A DNA stretch of 18,622 nt from Candolleomyces eurysporus (GCA_027579435.1 JANBPK010001653.1:1-18622); one strand, 5' to 3'. Positions 8,903 through 18,622 are shown, counted from the first letter of the stretch. Made by a program: numbers and translations. The notes: generated by a model from the sequence alone, not told the origin.

Positions 8903-10730
8903 GGTGGTGGTTGAGGTCTCCTTCGACTTGGTAAGCGACTATATTCTGTGCATGCGTATTCTGGGATCCTTGGAGGACGTTCATGTGTAGCTATATAACG
9001 AATAGTCAGATTATTAGAACATGAAAGATGAGCGAGGACAGCACGAGCTGTGCAGTCCTCACCAGAATACTAGTCGTCAATAGTAGCACACTAAGTGCGA
9101 GACTTTCAACCCCAGCCGTTTATCCGTTCTCCGAGACGACGAGAAGAAGATGGGTAGAGACTCGAGCACTAGACAGATGATAGGTAGGTGTGGCCTCAAC
9201 TGAACTTTGTCAAGTAAAATTGCTGTGAAACTCCTGGGAACTCCTTCCACAAATAGTTTCTTGTTCCCACTAAGCGCCTAAATCCGAGTACTTCAGTCCG
9301 CTTGTTTCACGTCTGGAACCGGCAGGTAATAACGATGAGCACGCTGCAAATTCCTGGAGTGTCGATGTGCATTACGAGTATGCTCATTCTCGAACACTGT
9401 GTTCTTGATATGATGTCAAGGTGGGGGTAAGTCTGTCAAGCGAGCAGGGACGATGAATAGCATCTCAACAAAAGAGCGCGTCAGGGAGGTGGCTAAAAGA
9501 GCCTGGTTAAATAGGTATGACGCATGGTGTCCTTCAAGTTCAACGTTTCGGAGCTCCAGCATCGGAGTGAGTATTGTGTCCTCCCATTCAGCCAACCTCT
9601 TCAATCTATTTTAGTATTAACCACGAAGCGCAGGATGCGATCAAGAGATTCTTCAGGTTTGTAGGAACAGCTGCCTCGATTTGCAAATAGGCGCTCGATC
9701 GTTTGCTTCTGAGTAGTTCTGAGGCAAACCAAAATGGTCCCCACCTGCGTCTAGCAAAAATCGAGGCCAGGAACCGATAGCCTTACAAGGCGATAGATTA
9801 TAGGTGGGAAGTTACAAGAAGAAAGTTCGCCTTGTAGTCTCCAATTCCGGCTACCAAGAAAATTTTAGAATCGAGGAAGGGGTGGGTAGAACTTTGCACC
9901 TTACCTTCCATTGCCACAAGAATTCGTCTTGTTTGGGCGGCACAGTTTTGGTTGGCTGCTTCTCGTTCTGCTCCTCTTTCTCCTTCTCCCCGACCTGGCC
10001 TTCGAGTTCTCCGACTGGGTCATCTTCGTCGTTGTCTTTCTCTACTGTCAGTGGAGCTGGGCTCTCTCCAAGGTTGTAGACCGCAGGAATGTTCTTTTTC
10101 AATGAGCGAAGCTTGAGGGTGAATCGAGGACCAATTTCCTGGAGGGCAACCTTCTCTGGAGACCGGAAAGCATAACTGGTCAACAATGTCAGAAACATCG
10201 TAATTTGGGAGGCGCGAGTGGACCAACCGATGCCGCCGGAAGAAAATGAAATCCCGTTGGTTATGCAAGGTAACGACTTGTCTGCCTTGGAATTCGGGTA
10301 ATGGAGGGAAGGTGGTTTGAAACATCCTCCCAACAGCGTGGCCAAGTCGAGTTACGAAGCCGTTGAGAATAAGCTCGGGATAGTGGGGAGTTGCGCGAGC
10401 GTGTCCCTGTTACAACAGTTCAGAACCTTGTGGCACCGGGGAGCAATGCAAAAGAACGTACGAAAATTTGCCTTGTGAGTTCAACCGATGTGAGCTTGAA
10501 ATATGCTGTCGGACCATTTGGGAGATGGACCAGAGTGATAGCATCTGCATGAAGAACAAGCTCAGGAACAAGGAGTGAAAGGAGGGTGAAAGTCGAAGGC
10601 GTACTTGGCTTTTTCATATCTTCGTTCACAACCAACAGATGTTTATAATCTCTATCAGCTGCCCACCCAGCTATCCGACCCATCTCAAAACCTTTCCCTT
10701 TTTTCCGCCTTCTAAATTCGGCACCAGGGA
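7596..10730 (-). repeat. Segmental duplication, copy B
   Basis: Counterpart of 1-3340. Starting at 7596 (cccgatcgactttgggtagt) it aligns to base 1 onward. Similarity continues through the NACHT start at 8902, its 5' flank, and RPF1 exons 6 to mid exon 2. This copy retains a complete RPF1 gene that extends beyond the repeat to 11216, so B holds the ancestral arrangement and A is the derived, truncated one. Confidence 0.9.
8903..9811 (-). promoter_or_regulatory. NACHT copy B 5' flank with candidate leader intron
   Basis: Non-coding stretch between RPF1 and the NACHT gene, both on the minus strand. It aligns with 1308 to about 2120. A GT donor at 9062 (CTG then GTGAGG) and an AG acceptor ending at 8939 sit at the same relative places as GTGAGT (1469) and TAG (1347) in copy A, giving candidate leader introns of 124 and 123 nt. 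No ATG-initiated exon in frame with the protein lies just upstream in either copy, so a 5'-UTR intron is more likely than a hidden coding exon. The core promoter is not identifiable. Confidence 0.4.
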
Positions 10731-11216
10731 ATACCCCAACCAGCTCGTCGCAAAATTCATACGTCGATTTTGATGCCTTGAAGGAAGTCGTTATCAGGAC
10801 TTTTGGAGGCAAGGTAGGGTCGTCGATAGAGTTGAAATACGATGCGAATGGATCCGTTGAGATGTCAGCATTTTGTTCGTTTTGAGTTGCTTCAGCAGAC
10901 GTCGAGCCTTCCGCCTGATTTGAACTGGATGGGTCGGCAGTCATAATGGAGGGGTCAAATTCTCGCATGTTATCCAGCGTACGAGGGACATTTTCAGCTA
11001 GCCGTTTCTATGATTCGCCAGTGAGATGGGCATAGAGAACTTGGCCATGAACGAGCATCGTACCTTCTTTACAGCTGGATCATTGGTCTCAAGCTTGGCT
11101 TGGGCTAATCGTTTTTGTAGTTTGGCTTGAGCTTTCGCCTTTTTGGCTTTTTGGGCAAGCTGTTCCCTCTTGATCTTATTCTTGATCTGCGAGGGTGCGA
11201 AACGAGTCGGCGGCAT
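9812..11216 (-). CDS. RPF1: Ribosome production factor 1 (Brix domain), 375 aa, six exons
   Basis: The exons are 11216-11064, 11007-10605, 10544-10462, 10406-10228, 10175-9905 and 9850-9812. All introns are GT..AG and 52-60 nt long. The phases agree and give 1128 nt including TAA. The N-terminus is MPPTRFAPSQIKNKIKREQL followed by a Lys/Ala-rich basic segment typical of RPF1. The Brix domain spans about residues 119-300: PKVLITTS at its start, then GKGFEMGRIAGWAADR, LVHLPNGPTAYFKLTS, GHARATPHYPELILNGF, RLGHAVGRMF and LQEIGPRFTLKLRSLK. The tail carries EFLWQWKPELETTRRTFFL, the expected C-terminal signature. An acidic Glu/Lys/Gln-rich linker lies between. Rpf1 is an essential nucleolar factor of pre-60S particles in yeast and acts in 27S pre-rRNA processing. 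The start is secure because the exon 1 peptide is diagnostic. This is the only intact copy here; a relic lies at 2450-3340. Confidence 0.96.
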
Positions 11217-12293
11217 CGTGGGCGCTCCGTTCGAGACGAGATGATGGCAATGGTGAACTTTGAGCTCGCGACCGACAATATTCTTTGTTTGTCACGGCTT
11301 GGATCAAGGGCTTGTGCCATTGATGGCTTCTGAACCTGATCAGATCTTGGCCGTATATCGAGTTTCGATTGCCCTGAATGACTTTTTTGCTCTTGAAGCT
11401 CACTGGGCGAAGAGGGTTCGGCACTCAACATCGACATGTATGTATCACCGATCCTAGCGACCTGGCTCTGCTCCCGGCTGGTGCTCGCCTTGTATCAATT
11501 CTCGAGCTCGTCCTAGAAATGGTGTGCTGAGCCTCTCAAGCGAATTTACCTCTACTCCCTGGCCATTATGACACCGGCCGCGTTTAATCTATACGGCTCT
11601 CCGAGCTCTCTTCGAACGTACAGAAGCCGTCTGTATTGGACAATTTGCCACAATTTTTCTAGAGCAATTTCGTGCGGATTTAAGGGCTTTGCGGCATACT
11701 GGAGGACAATCATGACAGTCACAGACAATGCATCGGTCCAGCCGGCTACCAAAATCGTTCCGTCACTCATCCTGAAGCCATTGTGCTACTAGTGATAGCA
11801 AGTCGTTGGCCAAGACCTTTCCGTGAGTACGAAACTATGGGTACTTCACTACAGGAAAGCATTTAAACCAGGAGTCCGCCTTGCTCCCACTACGCCACTA
11901 TGTCCCCTTTCCTCGGGCTACTCTCGGCCGTCGCCTCTGCTCCCACTCACTATCCTCGGACTCCCAAACGACCACACGTCTCGGACATATCGCAACCGTG
12001 CTCTCCTAATGGTATTCCCTTCCCTGACCCTCCTCAGGACTCGACACCAATAACTATATTGGAGCGGCTTCCACTCCCTCCGAGCAACCTCCTTGATTGC
12101 CTCCCTGTAGAGACACGGAGGAATCCAGCAAAAAATAAGGGCCAAAAAAAATAGAGACGGCGATGAATTCTATCCAGCTGAGTAGTCTCATTATTTTTTA
12201 AGTCCGTCGAAGCGCAGTATTTTTGCCCCCCAAAACAAGCCATGCCTTCCCTTCCTCGAGACTCCGATACTTATCCCCGCGAAGCCTACTAAG
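11217..12293. other. RPF1 5' flank and unclassified region
   Basis: No gene I can support. The first few hundred bases should include the RPF1 promoter and leader (minus strand). Open frames seen are a 72-codon minus frame at 11770-11552 (MSDGTILVAGWTDAL...), a plus-strand helical frame around 11585-11710 (RLIYTALRALFERTEAV...) and a plus frame at 11900-12154 (MSPFLGLLSAVASAPTHYPR...) rich in Pro. They conflict with each other and match no family I know. One of them may be the remains of the 5' end of the kinase relic at 12294. Confidence 0.4.
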
Positions 12294-13535
12294 GTGAAAG
12301 CGGGGAACAAGTTTGTCCTCGTCCAGCGCCTGCTTGGGAGTACTGAAGGGTCTGCTGAGACCTATCTCGCTGCACACAACCCGGAGAAACGTGGGTTTCA
12401 TAATTTCCTCGTGTTGAGAAAATATCAGAGGTCTGGGGGACTGGGACAGACCTGTGGCTTGACTTCTTTCTGTCGAGAGCTGAGCGTGTTTAAGCGCCTT
12501 GCTACGGACACGAGCTTTAGGAGCGAGTTCGTTGTGAAAGTAGATGGTGTTGTAGCCAACAAAGAGGCTTGGTTCCTCGGATTGGTATACGTGTTCCTTG
12601 CCCCTCTTGTATCTGCCCCTCACCGAGTCCCTCTATAGCCATTGATGCGTTGAAATCTGGCGCACGTATTAACACGGGGCTGTGACGACGTGCCTGAGAG
12701 TGTTCGCCACGAATCTGCGAAAGCATGGATTACACAGATGGTATTTTAATTAGCCAATGCGGCGTTCGCTCATTCAAATGCGCCTGACGAGGTCCTCCTT
12801 AGGCCCTCGGACTCGACTGCCTTCACAGCCACGGAATTATCCACTGCAACCTCAAGCCCTCAAACGTCCTCCTCGACTGGGACGGCAGCATCAAGCTTTC
12901 GGACCTTACTTGCGCCTACCTCGATGAATTTCATGGCATGCCCTTGGTGGCCGATGGCAAATATGCGTCCAAGTTTCGCGGAACCCTTCCATACATGGCC
13001 CCGGAACGGGGAGCAGTGCTATATTCTCCTTCTAGACTGAGAGGTGGTGGTGATCATAATGACGAAGTTGGCTCCGGCTTAAAGTTGCGTGCGTTTGGAA
13101 AGGAGGTAGATATATGGGCCCTAGGATGTATCGTGGCTGAACTATGTCGTGATCACCAGTACAAGGTACGTCTCTCCGTCCATGCCAAGTCAAGTATGAC
13201 ACTCACTGCAGGCCATCGAATTCAGATTCTTTTTGATAGCGATGAGGCGTTCAAGGCTTTCGTCGAAGGTAGCCACCAACGCCGGCGGATTTGCTCGCAC
13301 AAATACTCTCTGAGCAATGTCTGGCAAATTGATTTTATTCTTGGCGTAAGTTGAAAACGGCTCGTGTATTCTTTGGTCTTACTAACAGGAGATTTGGGTT
13401 CTATAGCTTCTTGAGCCTGATGCATCCAAGCGCTTGAGGGTCTCAGAATTCAAGGATACCTCCTACTACAGAATGAAGTACACCGCCCCCACCCCATTCT
13501 CTTTGACTTTGAGATCTGCATCAGAGTTTCTGTGA
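12294..13535 (+). pseudogene. Ser/Thr protein kinase relic with one nonsense codon and an altered catalytic site
   Basis: Five exons join in frame: (12294)-12584, 12639-12740, 12803-13165, 13226-13345 and 13407-13535, all with GT..AG introns of 54-62 nt. They give an N-lobe (KFVLVQRLLGSTEGSAETYL, FVVKVDGVVANKEAWFLGL), then LPLMR-stop-NLAHVLTRGC, AKAWITQMALGLDCLHSHG, IIHCNLKPSNVLL, IKLSDLTCAYL, KFRGTLPYMAPE, EVDIWALGCIVAELC, ILFDSDEAFKAF and LLEPDASKRLRVSEF. The TGA at 12651-12653 replaces what is usually a Gly in this GGNLAHVL-type stretch. The HRD Asp is Asn (codon 12848-12850). DFG reads DLT, keeping the Asp but losing the Gly. The APE and DxWxxG motifs are intact. No in-frame ATG is found upstream, so the 5' end is uncertain. 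It is either a pseudogene or a pseudokinase with one base error at 12651. Confidence 0.85.
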
Positions 13536-13823
13536 TGATCTGATAAGGTGTTATCTCGCTTTGTAAGGTCTACCTTTCGTACCAAGATTACCAGAATGGT
13601 ACTCAGTCTTATAAGGCCATATATTTCCTGGTAGGGCTGGCGCGCCTGTACGATATCCGGGGCCACTGCCGCATCCTTTGGCTGTTGATTCGGACTCTTC
13701 GAGACGGGGTAACGAACGGCACATTCCCAGACATGGTTTTGCTCTACCTGTGACAAACACTCTCCATTGATTGCTAGCAATAGGTACACACCGTATGTAG
13801 CTACTAAAACAAAACTGAACAAA

Positions 13824-13942
13824 GGACATGCAAACGACCGTAACGCAGGGGCCCGGCGCNTTTTTTGACCACTCAATGCATGCCCACTAAAACCCCGATT
13901 TCATTCAAAAAAACAGACGGAAGACACGCAAACGACCGTAAC
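13824..13942 (+). repeat. Imperfect direct repeat (gcaaacgaccgtaac)
   Basis: The 15-mer gcaaacgaccgtaac occurs at about 13830 and again at 13928, 98 bp apart. Each is preceded, at different distances, by a shorter match (actaaaac at 13803 and at 13887). In the plus frame both copies code for HANDRN. Confidence 0.6.
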
Positions 13943-14451
13943 CTAGGGATCTCCTGGCTAGATCATTTTGACCAGCTCATCCTACCAGCTTCGACTGCTA
14001 ATGTCGAGTTGGTACAGGGCATGGACGGCAGAGCAATCGGAAGTCCCAACTTGGCTCGATTAATCCTAGCACCAGCCTCGAATGCTAGCATTGAGCATCC
14101 ATGTAACGCAGGGGGGCGATATGACCTTCTTTTTGTTGAGGGAGGCACAGGAGCCACGTAGCACCTGCCTAAACGGCAGCGCGGTCGCTTCGCAGGTCAA
14201 GCCTGGCAAACAGGTTCCCGCAACACTGCGGCAACTGGCAGCAACGGCAGTCCTATAGGACGGCTTGGAGGGTAAGATTTAGTGAGGCCGGTTGTAGTCA
14301 ATGTTGACCAAGGAGGGCCTGATGCTCTGGTCATTATTGAGTTGCAGCTGGCACAGGCAGCCGCTGTGCTCGCGTCGTTGGTGAATTGCAGTTGACGTCG
14401 ACAATGCTCGGCTGGCCCCCGCGGCGAGTGTGCTACCGGCGCGCTCTGAGA

Positions 14452-14473
14452 AGGAGGAGGGAGGGGGGAGGAG
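14452..14473 (+). other. G-rich tract (possible G-quadruplex)
   Basis: A run of guanine blocks separated by single adenines (GG, GG, GGG, GGGGGG, GG), coded on the plus strand. Short loops favour a two- or three-tetrad quadruplex, but no function is implied. Confidence 0.4.
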
Positions 14474-15506
14474 TGTGAGCCGGGCCAAGTGTGGTTGAAC
14501 GTTGAGGTGGCGCGAAAGTTCAACACAATGTCCAGGTTACAAAGCCTGTTGCGCAGTGCACAGTGATTTCGTCCTAGGACTCCGGCCCATCGTAACCAGG
14601 GATCTCTATCTGACAGGCCTGGCAGTTCTGGCAGAGGGCTGGTAGAGTTTCCAGGTGCCAGAAACCGGACCATGTTTGCGAATGGTGAGGACAATTCAGG
14701 AGAAAATGGTACTAAGTAGCTGGCCTTTCTATTACACCCCCAACCCCGATCCCAATATTGCGGCTGCATTGCAGCCTTGCGGGCCGCAGGCGTACAGTCT
14801 GAATCCCTCAGGTAGTGGGCGTTGTGGCATCAGCCAGGTCAATTGTTACTCTCATGCGAATATTGCAGTTGCGCTGTCATATCATTTGGAAACTGATATA
14901 TAATTAATATAACATAGCGACTATGAGAAGAAAAAGGAATAAGAATTGGGCCGGCTAGCGGATTGAGCAAGCATATTGAGCTTTAGGAAGACAACTGTTG
15001 CCAGTTCAGAGTTTGGGTGGCACCATAGAACATGAAAGGGGGGCCGCACTGAAGTTCCGCCCAGCAAGGTGAGGCAACAGAGGAATGGGACGGCAAGACT
15101 TGGGGGTGATGGGACCGGAGCGACGAGGGAGGAGCATCAAAGGTGAGCTCTGCATCGAGAATAGTCTCCCTTAATGATTCCTGGTGATGGTTAACGAACA
15201 AAGGGTGGATGGACGCCATTGTCGGAGATCTAGAGCTGAGGGATTGCGCCTGGACCGAGCAATATGACCATGATGGAGGACGAAAACTACAGCTAACAAC
15301 TTCGAGACGAGCTTGCTATTGTGACAACACCGTTATGTTTTACAAATCTCGATGACCAGCCGAGACTCAAATATGTACAGTACACAAGAAAGCAACGAGC
15401 GTGAGTATATACAGATGGGCCAAGAAAAATAGCCAAAATCCTGTCAGTTCACAAATCCCACCAAACAGAAGCAGGAGACCAGAGCCCCGAACCGCCGCTG
15501 GAAAAA

Positions 15507-17029
15507 CTACTCCTGATCTCCTCCACTGGCAGTGCTTGCGACAGCAACCCCAGAGGACCCTTGCCCCTCAGCGTGAAGCTTCATCAGTCGTCTTTTCTCC
15601 TTGATCCTGAAAATGACTGAATTGTGGTCAACAGTGCGGCTTTCACTGATGTAAGCTGGAAAGATTTGCCTGGATAAAAAAAAAACTAAGTTTAATAGAG
15701 GAAATATCCACATCGACTATAAGGACCTCACATATTCCACCACTTGAGAAGGTCGTCTACCTCCACCCGCTCCTCGGGATCCTCTAAAAGCTCAATAACA
15801 AGATTGTAGAAGTATTCAGAATCTGTTACGGTGTCTGTACGAGAAAACGTAGGAGACGAGCTCAAGGCGAAGCGGACCTGCCACAGGAGGGGGGTTTGTT
15901 TGGTCAGATGAAGAAGCAAGATGGTAAGAGGTTTCACGACTCACCTGGGTAGCAATGTATGCAATTGAGGGAATAGTCACTGTCTTCATTCCATGAATCC
16001 GTGCATTACAGGACCTTGTAGCCCGACTTTCGTTCCCGTCCACGGAGCTTGGGGAGGTAAAAACGTGTTTATATGCCTGAGGATTGGTGTGAAGATGCAG
16101 ACTGACAACGAGAAGGAATTCACCCACAGAGACAAGCAAGCGTCCTCGGAACAACCCATCCCAAGGGTTCTCGGGGTTCCAAAAGTGACCGCTATAAAGA
16201 AAGCGAGGCCATAGGTCTCCCAAAGGCACCAGCTGTCCACTGCTGAGCTCCCGCTGCACTCTGGGTTCTTGATTAGAGGGCAAACAAGGAATGGAATTTG
16301 AAGGAGCCTCACTTGGGGTCATTCCAGTTGAAGTTTACGGGACACAACAGCTCGCCTGTCCTCGGGTGATGGAAACCTCGGTCGGTCTTGACATTTCTCT
16401 GAATAGGAGGGTTCAAAACTCCGNTTTTTTGGAGTAATCATATCAATCAGAGCAGACTTCAGTGATTTTGTGTCGTCGGAACGGGCGGAAGAAGCCCCCT
16501 TTGTAATCTGGTAGAAGGCGTTAGCGTTGAGGTCAGAGACAGTGAGCAGGGGAGAAGATTCAACACAAACCATATCAGCAACGTAGTATATCTCTTGGTC
16601 GCTTCCTGTGCACAGTCTCTCCTCCAATGCAGGAGAAAGGGCTAGGAGCTGGAGATAAATTTGGTGCTCCTTCAGCTCGCTGTCGGTTACAGGTACGTTA
16701 GTGGCGAGGGAATGGCTACATCATGGGCTCATGTACCTAGGAGATAAGTCCGCCTCAGTGATCCTTCCCAGTTCCATGTGCATGGTTCGGGTCATTCCAT
16801 TCTTGATGAGCGGCTGAGTTCGACAGAAAGCACGGATTGTTCGACCAAAATGACGGCCAAATCCAACCAAAGGATCTGTCCGTGATCTAATAGGTGCATC
16901 AGCCCTGTTTGCCATAGAGCTTAGCAGAACTCACTGTTTACGAGGGCCTCGAGTCAATACATCCTCGGCCAAGTCCGAACTTGCTTTTCTCTTCGTCCCA
17001 GTGGGAGGCGCATTTTCTTTCCCTGACAT
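15507..17029 (-). CDS. DUF6698-like basidiomycete protein of unknown function, 373 aa, eight exons
   Basis: The exons are 17029-16935, 16886-16737, 16679-16571, 16507-16313, 16260-16128, 16076-15945, 15877-15732 and 15669-15507. Introns are 48-67 nt, GT..AG, with consistent phases once the single N at 16424 is dropped (CCA AAA AAC GGA). The total is 1122 nt with TAG. The start is MSGKENAPPTGTKRK, a basic, possibly nuclear-targeted tail. Then come DPLVGFGRHFGRTIRAFC, LLALSPALEERL, GASSARSDDTKSLKSALID, GFHHPRTGELLCP, DLWPRFLYSG, NPWDGLFRGRLLVSAYKH, VFTSPSSV, ATRSCNARIHGM, SIAYIATQVRFALSSS, FSRTDTVTDSEYFYN, DLLKWWNMQIFPAYI and IKEKRRLM. From memory this matches the multi-copy agaricomycete family catalogued as DUF6698, whose function is unknown. 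The gene structure is very firm; the family label is moderately so. Confidence 0.87.
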
Positions 17030-17639
17030 TGTGTTGTTTCGCAAGAGGGCCAAGTTGTCAAGATTCAAGAAGGAGGAAAGGGACTGATGGAGGGCATGCC
17101 CAGCTCGTTCAAAGCTGTTCTTTTAAAGCAGAACCAAGGGGTCCAGCTTGACGTTCCACCGAAGTTTCCATAGTTTGGCTGCCTAATATTTCGCTGCAGT
17201 GCACGTAGCTACGTATAGTTTTGACTTGCTTGGCATACCAAAAATTTCTTGGAGTCCAAATCTGAACTGGTCGATCGGCTCCTAGCATAGAAACGCACCC
17301 CCCTCTACAACGAACTACTTTAAACTTGGATTCACTGCGGCTAGAATGCCTGTCCCAGTTGACGTGTAGTGGCGTGAACATTCCGTAAACTTATCGCTGC
17401 CGTTGGCTTTCGCTGAAAAAGGGCCTTCAAACATGGCAGGCAGCAACGAGAGTGGCTGTTTCAGTAGAAACGGTGTCCTAGCAATCGGTTCCATCGCATT
17501 CCCGGGCCGAGTCTTCAGTAATTGAGTCTTGTCAATGGGAGTGATCTATTTTTAGACCCGTGCATACGCGTACAAAACCGATATCCGCAGCGTGAGGCCA
17601 ATTGCCCCAGTCTAGGTACGTGGTAATCTTTCCCCATCT
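17030..17639. other. Intergenic, 5' flank of the DUF6698-like gene
   Basis: No gene seen. It should hold the minus-strand promoter of the gene starting at 17029. A minus frame at 17381-17109 has no family resemblance and no splice-supported extension. Confidence 0.5.
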
Positions 17640-17876
17640 ATGTCATCCACAAGATCCGACCGACGCGCACAGGCACTCGTCCTTCAATGGCCCCCCCATC
17701 TCCTCTGGATCCCCCTCTACTATCCGATGCTCATTTCAAAGCAACCGTCGCGCATTCCTCGTGTCTTGAACGCCCAGGATTGTCCTCCCTTTGAACAACC
17801 TCGTTTCCCAGAAGAATACCTACTCTATCACGATCCACTTTATTTCCCAGCTCCCACTGTGCTAAATCTTGGCTAA
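17640..17876 (+). CDS. Possible small gene, unrecognised
   Basis: An ATG at 17640 opens a 78-codon frame (MSSTRSDRRAQALVLQWPPH...YFPAPTVLNLG). A second frame continues just after it (about 17877-18041: STRSASEAINSK..., acidic and Gln/Glu-rich, ending AHNVRP-stop). That frame is followed by T-rich sequence (18070-18130) resembling a fungal 3' UTR. No splice pair that joins the two convincingly was found. Function unknown. It may be a chance frame. Confidence 0.25.
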   Translation: MSSTRSDRRAQALVLQWPPHLLWIPLYYPMLISKQPSRIPRVLNAQDCPPFEQPRFPEEYLLYHDPLYFPAPTVLNLG

Positions 17877-18044
17877 ATCTACTCGCTCCGCGTCGGAAGC
17901 CATCAATTCCAAGACACTTCATCAAAGCGATTGCTTCACCACATTCTCAGCATCGCCAAAAACAGCAGAAGATCAGGAGGAGCAAGAAAACAACGAGAAA
18001 AACGCAATGGAATTCATCAAAGCACATAACGTCCGACCCTGAGG

Positions 18045-18622
18045 AGCTCACCATCTTGGTCTACCTAGACGTTGTATTGTTATGTTGCTTTTATTTTCTT
18101 ATGGGATGTCGAATTGTATCGTTACATTGTTTTTCGACGCACTGTCAATGTAATGCCCACCTGCTTTCGAACCATACTCAAGCCCCGGGTGTGAAGGACG
18201 ACGAAGGAGATCAATCGATCAAATTAGCTCTGTGATGCACGGACCCGTTCAAGGCTTCATGAGGCTCTCTCCTCGAGTCAGGGACTGGTGCCGCTACGAT
18301 ACGTTAGCTAATCTACGCAGCTTAGGATTGCTGTTGACTTGTGCCAGGGCTTGGGGACGCTGCAAAGAGATAGGTAACAGAGCAGAAGGGTATTTGGTTA
18401 AGTTTTTGGCTACACATGCAGGCGGGATGCACTGAATACCATTTCGTCCTATATAGAACCACCCTCCGCTGCAAGCACCAGAGCGCCGCGGTCTAGGCAG
18501 CCAGACTCTTCTTTCTTTGGCGCATACCGGTCGATAAGCTGCGGAACTGTGCAGATCTTTTCCAACCCCCCCCTGCCACCGCGTCTCTTTGAGCTTCATC
18601 CTCTCCTGGAACGCCTTCTTAC
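18045..18622. other. Right-end region without a supported gene
   Basis: Plus (18232-18435) and minus (18599-18294) open frames overlap and neither resembles a known family. A TATA-like tatatag occurs near 18451 and could serve a plus-strand gene beyond the window, but there is no other support. A run of eight or more C lies near 18566-18574. Confidence 0.4.

Larger units (their letters stand above)
13536..15506. other. Region without a recognised gene
   Basis: About 2 kb. A plus frame open from about 13707 to 14161 reads through the N at 13860. It contains a CxxC (WFCSTCDKH) and two copies of HANDRN. A 190-codon minus frame at 14769-14197 is rich in Ser, Pro and Leu and may be chance. A minus frame at 15219-14983 begins MASIHPLFVNHHQES with a good ATG context (gacaATGG). 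There is a G-rich run at 14452-14473 and an AT-rich patch at 14894-14913. None of these frames matches a family I recognise. Confidence 0.45.

Noticed and set aside
11105..11437. 110-codon minus-strand frame beginning MSMLSAEPSSPS
   Set aside because: Its 3' half overlaps RPF1 exon 1 in another frame and the RPF1 reading is diagnostic. The 5' half is probably RPF1 leader or promoter sequence.
14197..14769. 190-codon minus-strand frame
   Set aside because: Low-complexity Ser/Pro/Leu composition in GC-rich DNA, no recognised motif, and no splice-supported extension. Kept only as a note in the intergenic entry.
1..18622. CRISPR array, bacterial operon or prophage
   Set aside because: No regularly spaced short repeats and no bacterial gene arrangement. 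Introns and protein families are fungal.

Overview
The window looks like nuclear DNA of a filamentous basidiomycete, most likely an agaricomycete. Genes are split by 48-67 nt GT..AG introns. The protein families fit: a NACHT-TPR NLR-like protein, a FunK1-type fungal kinase, and a basidiomycete-type protein that I match from memory to the DUF6698 family. A Rhizoctonia/Ceratobasidium-like source is possible but not proven. There are no bacterial-type operons, rRNA genes, CRISPR arrays or credible tRNA genes. About 70 single or paired Ns lie between 3941 and 6287, and I saw only two elsewhere (13860 and 16424). The middle of the window is therefore low-quality or ambiguous consensus.

Layout. Positions 1-3340 and 7596-10730 are two copies of one segment in the same orientation. 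Each carries, on the minus strand, a NACHT-TPR gene preceded by RPF1, a ribosome-biogenesis gene with a Brix domain. In the right copy both genes are intact: NACHT-TPR at 6395-8902 (835 aa) and RPF1 at 9812-11216 (six exons, 375 aa). In the left copy the NACHT gene is open from its ATG at 1307 to the window edge, about 435 codons. The RPF1 copy there is a relic: 5' truncated, with a premature stop, indels and a lost stop codon. So the NLR was kept in both copies while the spare housekeeping gene decayed. Between the copies lie a broken FunK1-type kinase (plus strand, about 4200-5620) and about 0.7 kb of N-rich sequence with no recognised gene.

To the right of RPF1 is about 1 kb without a convincing gene. 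Then comes a plus-strand Ser/Thr kinase relic (12294-13535). Its five exons fit together in frame except for one nonsense codon, and its catalytic Asp is replaced by Asn. Positions 13536-15506 hold only unclassified open frames. A clean eight-exon minus-strand gene follows at 15507-17029 (373 aa, DUF6698-like). Its only frame break is a lone N in a homopolymer. The right end has one possible small plus-strand gene (17640-17876) and nothing else firm.

Functional reading. RPF1 is core nucleolar machinery for the large ribosomal subunit. The two NACHT-TPR genes belong to the fungal NLR-like repertoire, whose characterised members act in non-self recognition and programmed cell death. The kinase remnants and the DUF6698-like gene are typical of expanded lineage-specific families. 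Together this looks like a fast-turnover accessory locus built around one conserved gene. I see no proof of a new multi-gene system. The best candidate for follow-up is the duplicated NLR pair with its 135-bp in-register TPR repeats and a conserved candidate 5'-UTR intron.
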